The notes below the pieces were generated by a model. It saw only the letters and a program-made list of their open reading frames with translations. It made no database searches and was not told the DNA's origin. The translations under genes were made by a program, and so were the position numbers. Positions 50,961 through 61,262 of a stretch of 64,000 nucleotides of DNA are shown here, one piece after another. This DNA comes from Rhodamnia argentea (lineage: Eukaryota; Streptophyta; Magnoliopsida; Myrtales; Myrtaceae). Within the stretch, counting starts at the first letter, position 1; every line of letters starts with the position of its first letter. The stretch is taken from the NCBI RefSeq assembly GCF_020921035.1, contig NC_063154.1:868001-932000 (forward strand). The letters run 5' to 3'.

Positions 50961-52730
50961 TATATAATTTTCTCCAAAACGAGGCTGACCATATGCACGG
51001 TGGTCGTGTACTGCATGCATGCAGACAAAAACAGCACCAGAGCCGGTGGGGATTCTTGACCTTGAGCAAGTTTTAGGGAGGTTTTTTCCTTCACCAGAAG
51101 GAACTTCTTATGTTTGGTAGATTGCAGCATTCGACACGCCATGTGTTCAAATATCTCGAAATGACATGGATGGCTTGAATTTTTCCTTGACTTTGTCACA
51201 GAGAATTTGGCAGAAGGATCAATTTGGTTAAAATAGCATTCCTATCACTGAATGATTCATATTATGTATCAATAAGAGGAGGTATATTCGGAGTTTCTTT
51301 CGATATTAGTGGTTGCCCATCAATAATCACCTAAAGATGTTTAAGTTGAATTTGCTATTGTACTTTTTTGAGTTTAAGCTGCTTAGTTTTTATAAGTATG
51401 ACCTTGCTTGAATTCAGCAGAAATTTCATACTAAATGCAGCCTCAACCCCACCCCATCACACCCCCCCTCCCGCCCCAAAAAAAATCACAAATTTGATGA
51501 GGTTCATGGGCATTGATCTTTCCCGTCTATATAAATGGGTCGCGCTTTTTCCGATCTCATTATGATTAAAACACTCTAGCACATTATTTTGACAATGTTA
51601 ACCTTTATGGGTTCCACCTTTTTTATCATTTGCCTTTCTTCTTTCCTTTTTTTTTTTTTTGTGTGCCACTTTCCTTCTTCTCATTTATTTTATGTTCTCT
51701 CTTTCTAAAACATCCCTCTCATGCCACTGATAGACAAGTTTTTGACACCCCAACCTCCTTCACCGCCACAAGCAATTGACTTAGTTGAAGCCCATATTTG
51801 CATAAACCTATTTCGCACCCAACTAGTCCTCTTCAATATCCACTTTTCATTTCAAAGCTCAATTGTAAGTTAAAAAACCCAGCTCACGTCTCTTCACTCC
51901 TCACACACATCCCATGCCTTTCACTCTCTATGTTGTTCGTTTTCCCATTTCCCATTTAATACTTCGATTAGTCGATCACGAAGACAAGAAAAACCCCGAT
52001 TAAGGTTCCAATCCAGGAGCTTGAGCGCCTCTCAAATCCTTATCAAACTCATCGGTAATGTCCGCTTCTTCGTATTCGTCTTGTTGGTTTTGATCATCAC
52101 CATTATCGCCGATTTGCCATTACTTACCAACCTCCGGATCCATGGCTCGAATCCGCCCCTTCTCTCACAAAGTTGTTTACGCAAACCAAAAATGCTACCT
52201 TCAACAACGAAAATCCTCTACACGGTGAGGATTTGGCCCCGCTTGCCTCGATGGTCTCTCCACTTTTGCTCTAATCTCGATCGCCGAACCGCCATCACAA
52301 GCGAGCGTGAGGGCTAAAGAGGTGTTAGTGAACTCCTCAAGTCCAACCCCCTATGCAATGAGGAGGCAATGTTGCCTGTCAATTGTTTGAATCCCTCTGT
52401 TCTAATTGCCATTAAAATATTCAATGGGATAGCCTTTAGATCTATTGTGTTCTTAGGTATCAAACTCCGATTAAAGATTTAGAAATCAATAAGTCCAATG
52501 TGGACTAGATGCCAAGTGCCAGAGGCAGATCATAAAGGAGAGTATTGTTTTTTTTTTTTTAAGAGATACTACCAAAGCTTGAACCATGATTAGATCAAGA
52601 GAAAACAGAGAGAAGTAAGAAAAAATAAGGAAAATGGAAATCACAACAAAAGACAACGAAGAAAATAAACAAGACACCACAGCCAAATAAAAAGGATACT
52701 TAAAAAAAGGTGAGATTCACAAGCGTTAAT
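50961..52730. other. Intergenic, no gene supported
   Basis: AT-rich DNA with homopolymer runs. The ORF at 52021-52317 (plus) begins with a hydrophobic stretch like a membrane anchor but then turns into unpatterned sequence; I cannot assign it and treat it as chance or a relic. Confidence 0.4.
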
Positions 52731-52734
52731 ATTA

Positions 52735-53275
52735 TTAAAATACGATAATTTGAAGTTTGAAGCACCGACACTCTCTATGGGTCTATATGCCATGTCCGAC
52801 ACTCTCCGACAATCCAACACTATCCCGACACTTTTTGACATGCGACCGACCCATGTATAGGAAGGGTCAATGCAGTTTTTAGAGCACTTGATTTTCCAAT
52901 CGGGTTTGGCACACACACACCAGCAACACGCAAATCTAGCATCCCGACAAGCCATTTTGACACAAACGGGTCAATTTTAAGCATTTTCAATAAATTAGGG
53001 ATCAATATGTAAATTTATTAAAATATATACACTAAAGTTATATACCTAGCCACCCCAAAATTATTATACTCAGCCCGAAAAAAAAAAAAACTAATTGTGA
53101 TATAATAGAAGAAGAAGAAGAAGAAGAAGGAACTTGCACAAGCAATATATAATGTGTTCCAAAGTGTCGAAATTCTTTATTTTTTTAGAACGACGTGTCG
53201 GCGTATTGTGTTGTGTAGTGTCGTGTCGTGTCGCGTGTCGGTGTCGGTATCAATGCTATTTAGATTTGAAGTATT
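52735..53275. mobile_element. Putative element with GTGTCGG-type ends
   Basis: The left side has TTAAAATACGATAATTTGAAG and several CCGACACT motifs. The right side has the inverse: tandem GTGTCGTGTCG / GTGTCGG motifs, then AGATTTGAAGTATTTTAA. A (GAA)n run lies between. The inverted ends are imperfect, so this is a tentative DNA-element call of about 540 bp. Confidence 0.4.
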
Positions 53276-53644
53276 TTAACTACTATGGAGCGAAAAGGTA
53301 GGACCCTAAATTGTAGTTTTCACATTTAACATCCTTACCCGAGGTGTGAATTCTTTGGGGAAAAGAAAGGTCAACTATGAAAGAGAACATAAAAGTTGGT
53401 TTTGTGCCTAACTATGATTAATTATTGCATAATGTTTTGTGCCTAACTATGATTAATAATTGCAGCCTCCACTGTGAGTTGACTTTGATAATTATTGCCC
53501 ATGGGGCACTTGAGATTTATGCTAGACTTTGATTATTCCTATGGTTCTAATTTTGTAAAACACGGCAAAGTTAATCTGGAAAATACCGAAAACATACCTC
53601 GCTTTTTATTTCACAACTATTGACAATGACATCCCTCAAATTTT

Positions 53645-55104
53645 AGAAAATTTCAAAAAAATGACTTGAAGTGCTCTCATTTTCTCAAATAAGAGCTTGA
53701 AGTGAATTTTATTTCAAATAAGGGCCTGAAATGTTTAAATTATTTCAAAGAAGGGCCCGACCGAATGGCATTTTTATCATTTACTTTTTTGAATTTTTTT
53801 TTCTATTTTTTTTTTTTTGCATGTTCTTTTCTATTTTTCTTTTTTGTTATTTCCTTCCCCTCCCCTCCCCAGGCTATGGTCAGCTTCAGGCAATGGAGCT
53901 CGCGATGGTGTTAGGTGCTCACAGCAGTGGACTCAAGGTGGCCGGCGTTGGTGCATACCAATTGTTGCCCTTGGCGATGACCCCGACTTTCGACTGGAAT
54001 TTGAGAAACAAGGCAAGAAATTGTGGCTCGGATTTGGACCGAACACCACCACGAACAGTGGCTCCTTTCTTTTTTTTTCTTTGGTTTTTTCCCTTAATTT
54101 CGTCGGCCAACCAGGCCACTGGTGAGGGCTGGGAAACCTCACTTAGGGCCGTCGAGGTGAGGCCTCCCTTGACGGCCTCGAGGGATGGCCTCACCCTGCC
54201 CAGGTGTAGCAGGGGAGGCCACCCTCATCGGCCACGGCAAGGTGAGCCCTTGCCCAGATCTAGAGAGGGCTTGCCTCGTGGCTATCGAGGGCGCCTCATT
54301 TATGTATGAATTCAAACGAAAATCAAGTGAATTAGGAGATTCAGATGAGGTTTCTGAAATCGTGTCGTTCAAAAGGTTCAATTCACCAAAATCAAAGCGT
54401 TCGTGAGAGGAATTGCAGGTAAAGCCAAGAAATTCGTCGAAGAAGATGACGAGGGGGATAGAGAATGTTTGTGTCTGAAGGATAAAGTATTCGACGTTCT
54501 AGCGCTAAGAAAGATGGTGAAGATCGAGAGGCGGAGAGCGATCGCAGCGTCTATGGAGCTTGAGAAGAGCGGATTGCGGCCGCGTCGACGTTGGATGAAG
54601 CGATGTCCCTGATGCTACGACTGCGAAGCGAAAAGAGCTTGATCAAGATGAGAGCCAATCAGGATCGCCAGCTGGCGAAGCAAAGCAGCAGTACAACTAG
54701 GAAGTGATCAAGCCGCTCCGATGGATGGCGACGAGCCATGAGTCGCGGAGGAGAGCGTCGGAAGGTCGGTTGAGGTCAGGCAGACAGAGGGTCAGTTGAG
54801 GATGCGCGTGAGTAGCAAGGGCTCGAGCGGCGATGAAGGCGAGGGTTGTTCGACGGTGGTACGAGGAATGGAGATGGGATGAGGAAGAAGGAGAGGCCCA
54901 GGAAAAAACCAAAGGACAAAAGGGAAAAAATAGAAAAGAAGAAAATGAAAATAATAAATAATAAAAGTAAATGATAAAAATGCCCTTAATTATGTCATTA
55001 TTTAAAACAAAGAGAGCAATCTAGGCCCTTATTCGAAACAGAATTCACTTCATGCTCTTATTTAATAAAATGAGGACACTTCATGCCTTTATTTGAAATT
55101 TTCT
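53645..55104. mobile_element. Pack-MULE-like element with captured gene fragment
   Basis: Long inverted arms of about 150 bp start AGAAAATTTCAAA on the left (53645) and, inverted, at the right end (55104). Both arms continue through CATGAAGTG/CTTGAAGTG, AATAAGAGC and GGCATTTTTATCATTTACTTT. An exact 11-bp direct repeat, CCTCAAATTTT, flanks the element at 53634-53644 and 55105-55115; this is the target-duplication length typical of Mutator-like elements. No transposase is present. The interior holds GC-rich sequence (about 53870-54300) and a broken DUF593 coding segment. These features together meet the usual description of a Pack-MULE. Confidence 0.8.
54297..54705 (+). pseudogene. Captured fragment of a GTD-binding (DUF593) protein gene
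   Basis: Frame-shifted conceptual translation shows VFDVLALRKMVKIERRRA and AASMELEK in one frame, then in the next frame AAASTLDEAMSLMLRLRSEK and SLIKMRANQDRQLAKQ. This is the coiled-coil signature of the GTD-binding domain, also called the zein-binding or myosin-binding domain, found in plant myosin receptor-like proteins. A one-base deletion at about 54568 separates the two parts. A second break near 54403 separates an upstream Ser/Asp-rich stretch. There is no start, the rest of the gene is missing, and the fragment lies wholly inside the 53645-55104 element. It cannot make the normal protein. Confidence 0.75.
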
Positions 55105-55479
55105 CCTCAAATTTTGAAACTACAAGTCTGCACCCTCACCCTCGAAAAATTGCACATTTTTACACAATATTGTTGTTTTTCTTTTCAAAAGTACCTTTAC
55201 CAATATTTTCCCATTTTCCAACATACACACCCCGGCAAACCCCCTAAAGGCCCTCACTTAGGCACCACATGCACTTCGTCGTTGCCGCCTCCGATCACTC
55301 ACCCCCACTCCACCACCATGAACCACCAGCTCCGGGGGACCTCGATCACTTGTTGTTGACTCCACTGTTGAAGTTTGTTTGAAAAACAAATAAAATATTA
55401 CCTTTTTGCATCCCATATAGGATGAAAAGAAGAGGGCAATTCATTTTATTAGTTAGAAGGTTAACATTATCTTTCAAAG

Positions 55480-56110
55480 AAAGAAATGGGCAAATGGACT
55501 ATACCCCACTATACCGGCGTGCGGGTGCGCGTGTGATTGCGCGATTTTGAAGCGATTATTAGACGCACTTAGCACTTTGCGCGCTTACGCGATCTTTGTA
55601 GCCAATTCAACAATTCTAAGGTTTACATCTGTTCGGACATAACTACCAAACAGACATTGTTGTAACCTTTGGAATGATTTTGTCTATTCGAAAATAACTA
55701 CCGATTCGGACATGAAAAGGTGTGATTGTATGTACTGTTTCGAATATGAAGAGGTATGTTTGAACTATCCGTTATCAGACACAAAGAGTTGCAATTTTTT
55801 AAAAACAAAAAAATTGTTTTCGAACAATGAAAAGGTATGTGAGAATTAACACATTTTCGGATGCGACAAGGTGTGTTCTTTTCTCATTATATATTCAACT
55901 ATTCTGCTCATTGTTCATAACTTTTAATTTCAATTTTCTTCCTTTCCAAACAAGAGAAATATAGCCTTCATTTCCAATTGTTTCCTATAGAGTTCTCAAA
56001 GAAATATTAGAATTGCTATCTAATATTCTCGCTTGATACTCTGTTGTATTCTGGAGAATTTTTGCTAGAAACCATTAGCAACGTTATGGGGCAAATACTT
56101 CCTTAAAACC
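55480..56110 (+). mobile_element. Probable LTR or leader of a decayed copia element
   Basis: Short motif families alternate here, such as AAAAGGTRTG and CGGACAT. A TATATATTC block near 55890 and pyrimidine-rich sequence lead up to the gag-like reading frame. No primer-binding site or defined LTR end is visible, so the call depends on the adjacent gag sequence. Confidence 0.35.
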
Positions 56111-56224
56111 GTTGATAAAATATGGTCAAACGGGATGAACAAAGGAATCGGACTTTGAGGCGTGATGGCATTTTTTTTAAGGAATTATTTGCTATCTCAA
56201 CCTCTTGAAGATGCACTTCAACAA
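56111..56224. repeat. Left arm of 114-bp inverted repeat
   Basis: This matches the reverse complement of about 57317-57429 with roughly 87-90% identity by eye. Shared blocks include TCAAACGGGATGAACAAA, TGAGGCGTGAT and AAGGAATTATTTGCTATCTC. Confidence 0.8.
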
Positions 56225-56272
56225 TTTTAAGAAATTATTCGTTCAACAATAAAGTCAGAATCAATCGAGGTT

Positions 56273-57337
56273 ATGAACCAGGATATGGTGAAATTGGACC
56301 GGTTCGATGGCAACAATTTCGTTATTTGGAGAGACAAGATGATGTTTCTCCTCACCGCCCCGAGGATTTCCTATATCCTCGACCCCAATTTTATGCCTAT
56401 AGAGGATCCGGTGCCTACCACTGAAGGAGGAGAACCTAGTACGGAAGATGTTGAGAGGGTCAACAAGGAGAGGAAGAAACGTGAAGAAGATGAATTGCTT
56501 TATCGATGCCATATACCGAATACGTTATCCGATCGTCTCTATGACTTGTTCACCGAGATGAAGTATGCTAGAGAAATATGAAATGCGCTCGACTTCAAGT
56601 ATAACGTGGAGGAGCAAGGTACGAACAAATATCTGATCGCTAAGTATTTTGATTTCAAGTTTGTTGATACTAAACCCTTGTCAGAGCAAGTCCACCAATT
56701 GTAAGTCTTGGTCAATAAAATTCATGCTCTAAAGATAGATATTCCAAAATCTTTTCAAGTTGGAGCAATTATTGCAAAATTACTTCCGAGCTGGAAAGAT
56801 TATGGAAAAAGGATCTTGCATAAATCTGAGGACATCACTTTGGATCAAATTCAAAAATATCTTCGCATTAAGGAAGAGTCACGTTTATGTGATAAATCTG
56901 TTTTATATGATACCAAAGTGAATTCTGTGGAGGGAAATGGATTTCAATCCAAAACACACCAAAACTTCAAACGCAAGAGAGGGCAGAATTTTAAGAAACC
57001 ACAAAAGAAGAAAAAAGGTTGTTACTTTATTTGTGGCAAGGAGGGTCACTATACAAATGAGTGCAAACACCGCAAGAGCACATTCAAGGACAAGAATACT
57101 TCAACAGTTAAGGCAGATGCAAATATGGTTGAAGAGAACTACGTGGCCATGGTTTCAACCAAGTTTTCGAATTTGAAAATTTCCGAAAAGGTTAAGGATT
57201 CTGTGGCCATGATTTCTAAAGTCAATTCTGCCATGGTTAAATTTACTTGGTGGGTTGATTCTAGTGCAACTGTGCACATATGCAAGAATCGATCAATGTT
57301 CAAGCACTTTGAAGAGATTGTTGAAGTACATTGTTAA
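56273..57337 (+). pseudogene. Decayed Ty1/copia gag and start of protease
   Basis: The reading frame resembles a copia gag (UBN2-type) region: VKLDRFDGNNFVIWRDKMMF near the start, then LLPSWKDYGKRILHK, LDQIQKYLRIKEESR, a CCHC-like knuckle CYFICGKEGHYTNEC and a protease start, WWVDSSATVHICKN. It is broken by stops at about 56578 and 56702 and ends at a stop at 57335-57337. The knuckle has one residue too many between its first cysteines (CX3C instead of CX2C), and the protease site reads DSS instead of DSG. There is no integrase, reverse transcriptase or RNase H after it. This is a dead fragment of a plant LTR retrotransposon. Confidence 0.8.
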
Positions 57338-57429
57338 GAGGTTGAGATAGCAAATAATTCCTTAAAGAAAGTGTTATCACGCCTCAGAGTCTGATTTCTT
57401 TGTTCATCCCGTTTGATCATATTTTGTCA
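57317..57429. repeat. Right arm of 114-bp inverted repeat
   Basis: This is the inverse of 56111-56224. It overlaps the last codons of the protease-like frame, so part of the copia coding sequence is present in both orientations on either side of gag. Confidence 0.8.
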
Positions 57430-57865
57430 ACATCCACCACCACGGCCAGGTGGTGTTGACAGCACCGTCGGTGGTGGGGCCCCGTGGTGGAGTCCATTGA
57501 CAGACTTGGACAAGAACTTCACGGGAGTTGGTAGGGGATGATTTAAGGGCAGGAGTTTTTTTATTCTTCTTTTGTGGACTTTACATAAGGACAGTGCTTG
57601 ACTCTTTCTTTCTTTTCTTTTTTTTTTGGGTCGAAGTTTAAGTCATTTCAGTGGGGGTGAAAGTGGATATCTGACTTCTGGAAATAGATGTAAGTACTTG
57701 ATACTAGGTTGAAAATTCAACTATGTTTTTGGTTTTTTCTAAAAGTAACTACAAAAGATAGAAATAATTTTCAACTCTGAATATGTTGGATAAGTTAAGC
57801 CTCCCACGACCGGAAGAACTAAATATGTAGTATTCACACGTCATCACAAGATATATATCATGAAA

Positions 57866-58245
57866 GGAAAAATGACACAAATAGTTCATAAATTTTGACT
57901 CTATATGTAATATGATCCATGAATATTTAATTTGATCAATATGATCCCGTAATTTCGGTACTTTTAATTTGTTCAATATGATTTTCGAACTTTTGAAACA
58001 TATTCAACTTAGTTCTTGAACTATAAGAAAATGTTCAAATTCATTCATGAACTTGAATTAATGAAATGACTACATTGAATATATTCTTATAAGTCGGGAA
58101 TTAAATTGAATATGTTTTAAAAGTTTAAGGATAATATTAGTCAAATTAAAAGCTCAGTTGCATGTTGAGCTAAAGTTTCGAAATTATATTTGACAAATTA
58201 AAAATTTAGAGGTTATAGTTCAAAGATTATTTGCGCTATTATTCC
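57866..58245. mobile_element. Fold-back MITE-like element
   Basis: The left end AATGACACAAATAGTTCATA and the right end (inverse: ATAGCGCAAATAATCTTTGA) face each other. Similar AATATGATC / TTTTAATTTGATCAATAT phrases run inward on both arms. It is about 380 bp, AT-rich and without ORF. The phrase ACATRTTCAACTTAGT relates it to sequence at 15.6-15.7 kb. Confidence 0.5.
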
Positions 58246-58910
58246 ATTACGAAAATAGGAGAAAAACCACCGCTCCGTACTTTTTTGGTTTTTTTTGGGT
58301 CGAAACCACTCGAGACTTGAGGGGCCATTAATTAATTGATTTCCTATTAGTCAAAGCCTGAGGTGGCGAATGGTTGAAGCATCACGCTCAGAAAAAGATC
58401 TTCCTTTTTTCGCATAAATCTCGAATCTTGATGCCATACGATACAGGATAAACTTGCGTTTCTCGCTTTTTGATAGGGATTGGTCCCGTCATTTTGCACC
58501 CACTTGAAGAAGCTCGGATTCTTCTCTGCAGGGGATTAGGTACTTCAGATAAAAGTCTGTTCACATTTGTCGAATTGCCTTGTTTCTGGGGTTTTATCCC
58601 TGGTTGGGGTCGCACAAAATCGACCCTTTTCTTGATATATACGATTTGATCGATCGTGATGAAGATGGGCAATCGGTATATTACGTTCTGTTTCTGTCGT
58701 TCTGGTCCTTTGCATATGTTCTTGGGTTGTAATGGCTCTGGCTGAAAAGGGTCTGCGTCTTAGCAGGAATTGCAGAGGTCTGTCTATTCAGTTCAGTTCT
58801 TTGGATGTTCAGGATTTCTGAAAGCCTGGATACACTGCGGTTGTAGACGAAGTTTTGTTCTTGACAGCTTATAGGGCTCCTCTTGAAGCATTTGAAGGGA
58901 GGACAAGGAC
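58246..58910 (+). promoter_or_regulatory. Upstream region and leader of the bZIP gene
   Basis: This is a less AT-rich stretch directly before the bZIP start. A possible leader-intron acceptor, GGAATTGCAG|AGG, lies near 58773. The transcript start is not determinable. Confidence 0.3.
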
Positions 58911-59693
58911 ATGGATGATGGGGAGGTGGAGGCTTCGGATCATGTCCTGTTACCGAATGTCGACTCTTCGAGCAATCTCCAGAGCTCAGCCTCTGTGGAC
59001 TCTTTCTTTGACGAGTTTTTGAAAAATACTAGGACTTGCACTCACACTCACACATGCAATCCTCCTGGTCCAGACGCTGCTCACACTCACACATGCTACC
59101 ACACCCACACCCAAATGTTCTCGTCCGAAGACGATGAAAGGTGCAATGGGAAAAAGCCGTTCTCGAAGGTGAAAAGGCCTGCAGGTAATAGAGAGGCAGT
59201 GAGGAAGTACAGGGAGAAAAAGAAGGCTCACACAGCTTACTTAGAGGAGGAAGTCCAGAAATTGCGTATGTTGAATCAGCAATTGGTTAGAAAATTGCAG
59301 GTTCAGGCATTTCTCGAAGCTGAGGTCATAAGGCTTAGAAGCCTTGTGGTAGACCTCAGAGGTAAAATTGAAAATGAGTTAGGTGCTATCCCCTTTCAGA
59401 AGCCTTGCAATTCTTCGTCTATTAAGGAAGGTGATTGTGGGGTCCAGTCTGGCAGTGGACTGGTCGGGCTACGGTGTTCGACTGAGTTACTGTGCTTTCA
59501 TCCTCACACGGGCTCGTCGTCTCTAGCAGGTGTCGGCAGGAGCGATGATACTATGGTCTTGTGGGGCGGACAAAACTGCCAGCGAGTAATTGGGGATTGT
59601 CAGGTCAAGGCAAATGTTGGCATGAATTCTGATGTACACAATTCGAACACGGTCGAAAATATCGTGTCAACCACTTCTCAAGTCGAACAATAG
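58911..59693 (+). CDS. F-group bZIP transcription factor (bZIP19/23/24 type)
   Basis: A single coding exon encodes 260 residues starting MDDGEVEASDH. A Cys/His-rich zinc-sensor motif, CTHTHTCNPPGPDAAHTHTC followed by YHTHT, lies at about 43-67. The basic region NREAVRKYREKKKA (93-106) lacks the common NxxSAxxSR spacing but matches the F-group NREAVRKYREKKKA form. The zipper begins at L111, L118 and L125 and then weakens. In Arabidopsis, bZIP19 and bZIP23 bind zinc directly through this motif and switch on ZIP transporter genes under zinc deficiency; bZIP24 acts in salt response. The HTAYLEEEV segment and the FQKPCNSSS...KEGDCG stretch look nearer to bZIP24 as I recall it, while the N-terminal MDDGE resembles bZIP19/23, so orthology is open. 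The motif appears intact. Confidence 0.92.
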   Translation: MDDGEVEASDHVLLPNVDSSSNLQSSASVDSFFDEFLKNTRTCTHTHTCNPPGPDAAHTHTCYHTHTQMFSSEDDERCNGKKPFSKVKRPAGNREAVRKYREKKKAHTAYLEEEVQKLRMLNQQLVRKLQVQAFLEAEVIRLRSLVVDLRGKIENELGAIPFQKPCNSSSIKEGDCGVQSGSGLVGLRCSTELLCFHPHTGSSSLAGVGRSDDTMVLWGGQNCQRVIGDCQVKANVGMNSDVHNSNTVENIVSTTSQVEQ

Positions 59694-60257
59694 CAGGTCT
59701 TGTGCAAGATCTCCCAAATTTCGCCAACTTTGATGTATGCTGTACTCTCATCCGTAGCCTAAGTGTAGTAGCTCCTTAGTTCGGATTAGGGAGGGGAGCC
59801 CAGCAGCAGTTTGCTTGTAATGTTAGTCAGCAGTTTGAACTGACTCTGTAAATACAACACATAGGTAAATACATACCACATGAGGCATGACTATGTAATG
59901 TATCGACAAACTAGTTTATTTTTCATCTTGTTGAACAGATTGTACATGAAATCTTGTGGATGTTTGATAGAAACACAACCTTCATGTAAAAGCTCTTGGT
60001 TCTTTTATTTGTGGAGATGGTGATTCTTTTACCGAGCATTGCATGATTTACTGGGAGGTTGTCCCCTATGCCGTTTGTGATATGTTTCAATTGTACACTC
60101 TACTGCTAATTCTGATGACTGATGAAGAAGGCCGAATTTGCAAAGTTCTGACTTAACTGATAGCACAACAGTTGCTTTCACCGTATCACAGAGTTAATTG
60201 TGAAGTAGAACTCGTTATTCTAGTGTAGAAGTTGGCTAGTGTTTTTGTAAGAAACTG

Positions 60258-60321
60258 GGATTCCACTGGAAGTGTTTGTTTTTTTTTTTTTTTTTTTTGG
60301 TCGAAGGATTCCACTGGAAGT
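60258..60321 (-). mobile_element. Ultrashort retro-insertion with 16-bp target duplication
   Basis: GGATTCCACTGGAAGT occurs at 60258-60273 and exactly again at 60306-60321. Between them are 32 bp: a GTTTG followed by a long T run ending GGTCGAA. Read on the minus strand this is TTCGACC followed by poly(A), the extreme 3' end of a non-LTR retroelement. Confidence 0.7.
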
Positions 60322-61220
60322 TGAAGAAGCTAGCACTCGGTATGATCTGTACCGGAAAGGGTGCTCTGTTTCAGCTTGTTCTAGGCTAATGGGTGGCTAT
60401 CAAGCAAAGAGGCAGTGCTGATATATCAATAGCTAGGCTCGGAACGCTTCTGGTCATGGCCTGCTATCAGATGAGATGCTTCAAGGTGATCGAGATTAAT
60501 TGTGACTGGCGAGTTGGATCGGAACTGATGCACAGTCCAGTTTGCCTTTGCTTGCGACTTATCACTTCTTCACATTAGAGTATTTGCCGTACTATTAGAT
60601 TGTCCATATTGTCGTCTGGTTTCAACTAAGGTTTTCAAACTTTCACCACTTTTAAGCAAAGCAAAGCCACAGAAAGTGACTTCTTCGCCAATTTTAGGGG
60701 GTGAATTCTCATTGAACTCTTGTGATCATAGCTATCCAGCTTGAGCAAGAACTGGGCCTCTTTTGGTTGGGCCTTTCTTGCGAAATGCGCTGCGTGTGGG
60801 CCGTAATCGTGTCAAAGAGAGCAATACAAACGAATTTATCACATGACAATTCAACAAACACAAACGAGTTTCTTGTTAGTGGTGAAGAACATACTCTTGA
60901 AGAAATGGAACATGGAAGGAAACTACACGTTCAACTCTTACATGGGCCGAATCGAACTAGCAATACCCATCCAGTGGGGTCGGGCCCAATTCAGATCAAA
61001 TGGGCCATCACGCGATACACAGGCTCTCGTCGGCCCATCTACATTCGAATGATGTTAATTGTATGATTAATGGGATTATTCATTTTAAATGAAGATTCTA
61101 ATTCTTGATGCACATTTCTATTGACTAGTTGCATATATGATATTTGAGAAAATAGTCAAGGTGGGGAAGTGCATGCACGAGAGAGTACGGATGAGATAAA
61201 TTGGTTGGAGAGAGAGAGAG

Positions 61221-61262
61221 AGAGAGAAGCATTTTTTTTTGGTCGAATAGAGAGAAGCATTT
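61221..61262 (-). mobile_element. Second ultrashort retro-insertion, 14-bp target duplication
   Basis: AGAGAGAAGCATTT at 61221-61234 is repeated exactly at 61249-61262. The 14-bp insert is TTTTTTGGTCGAAT, the same minus-strand TTCGACC-poly(A) tail as at 60274-60305, at a different target. The left copy abuts an AG microsatellite, so part of the duplication could be slippage. Confidence 0.6.

Noticed and set aside
52021-52317. 98-codon plus-strand ORF with a hydrophobic start
   Set aside because: The membrane-like stretch is followed by unpatterned sequence. It has no homologous motif and no gene context.
53731-54309. 192-codon ORF inside the Pack-MULE-like element
   Set aside because: It runs from arm sequence through a poly(T) stretch into the GC-rich centre; competing frames are equally open and none shows a domain before the DUF593 fragment.
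57421-57500. GC-rich CCACCACGGCC / GGTGGTG palindromic stretch after the copia relic
   Set aside because: Simple GGT/ACC repetition explains the self-complementarity; no function can be supported.
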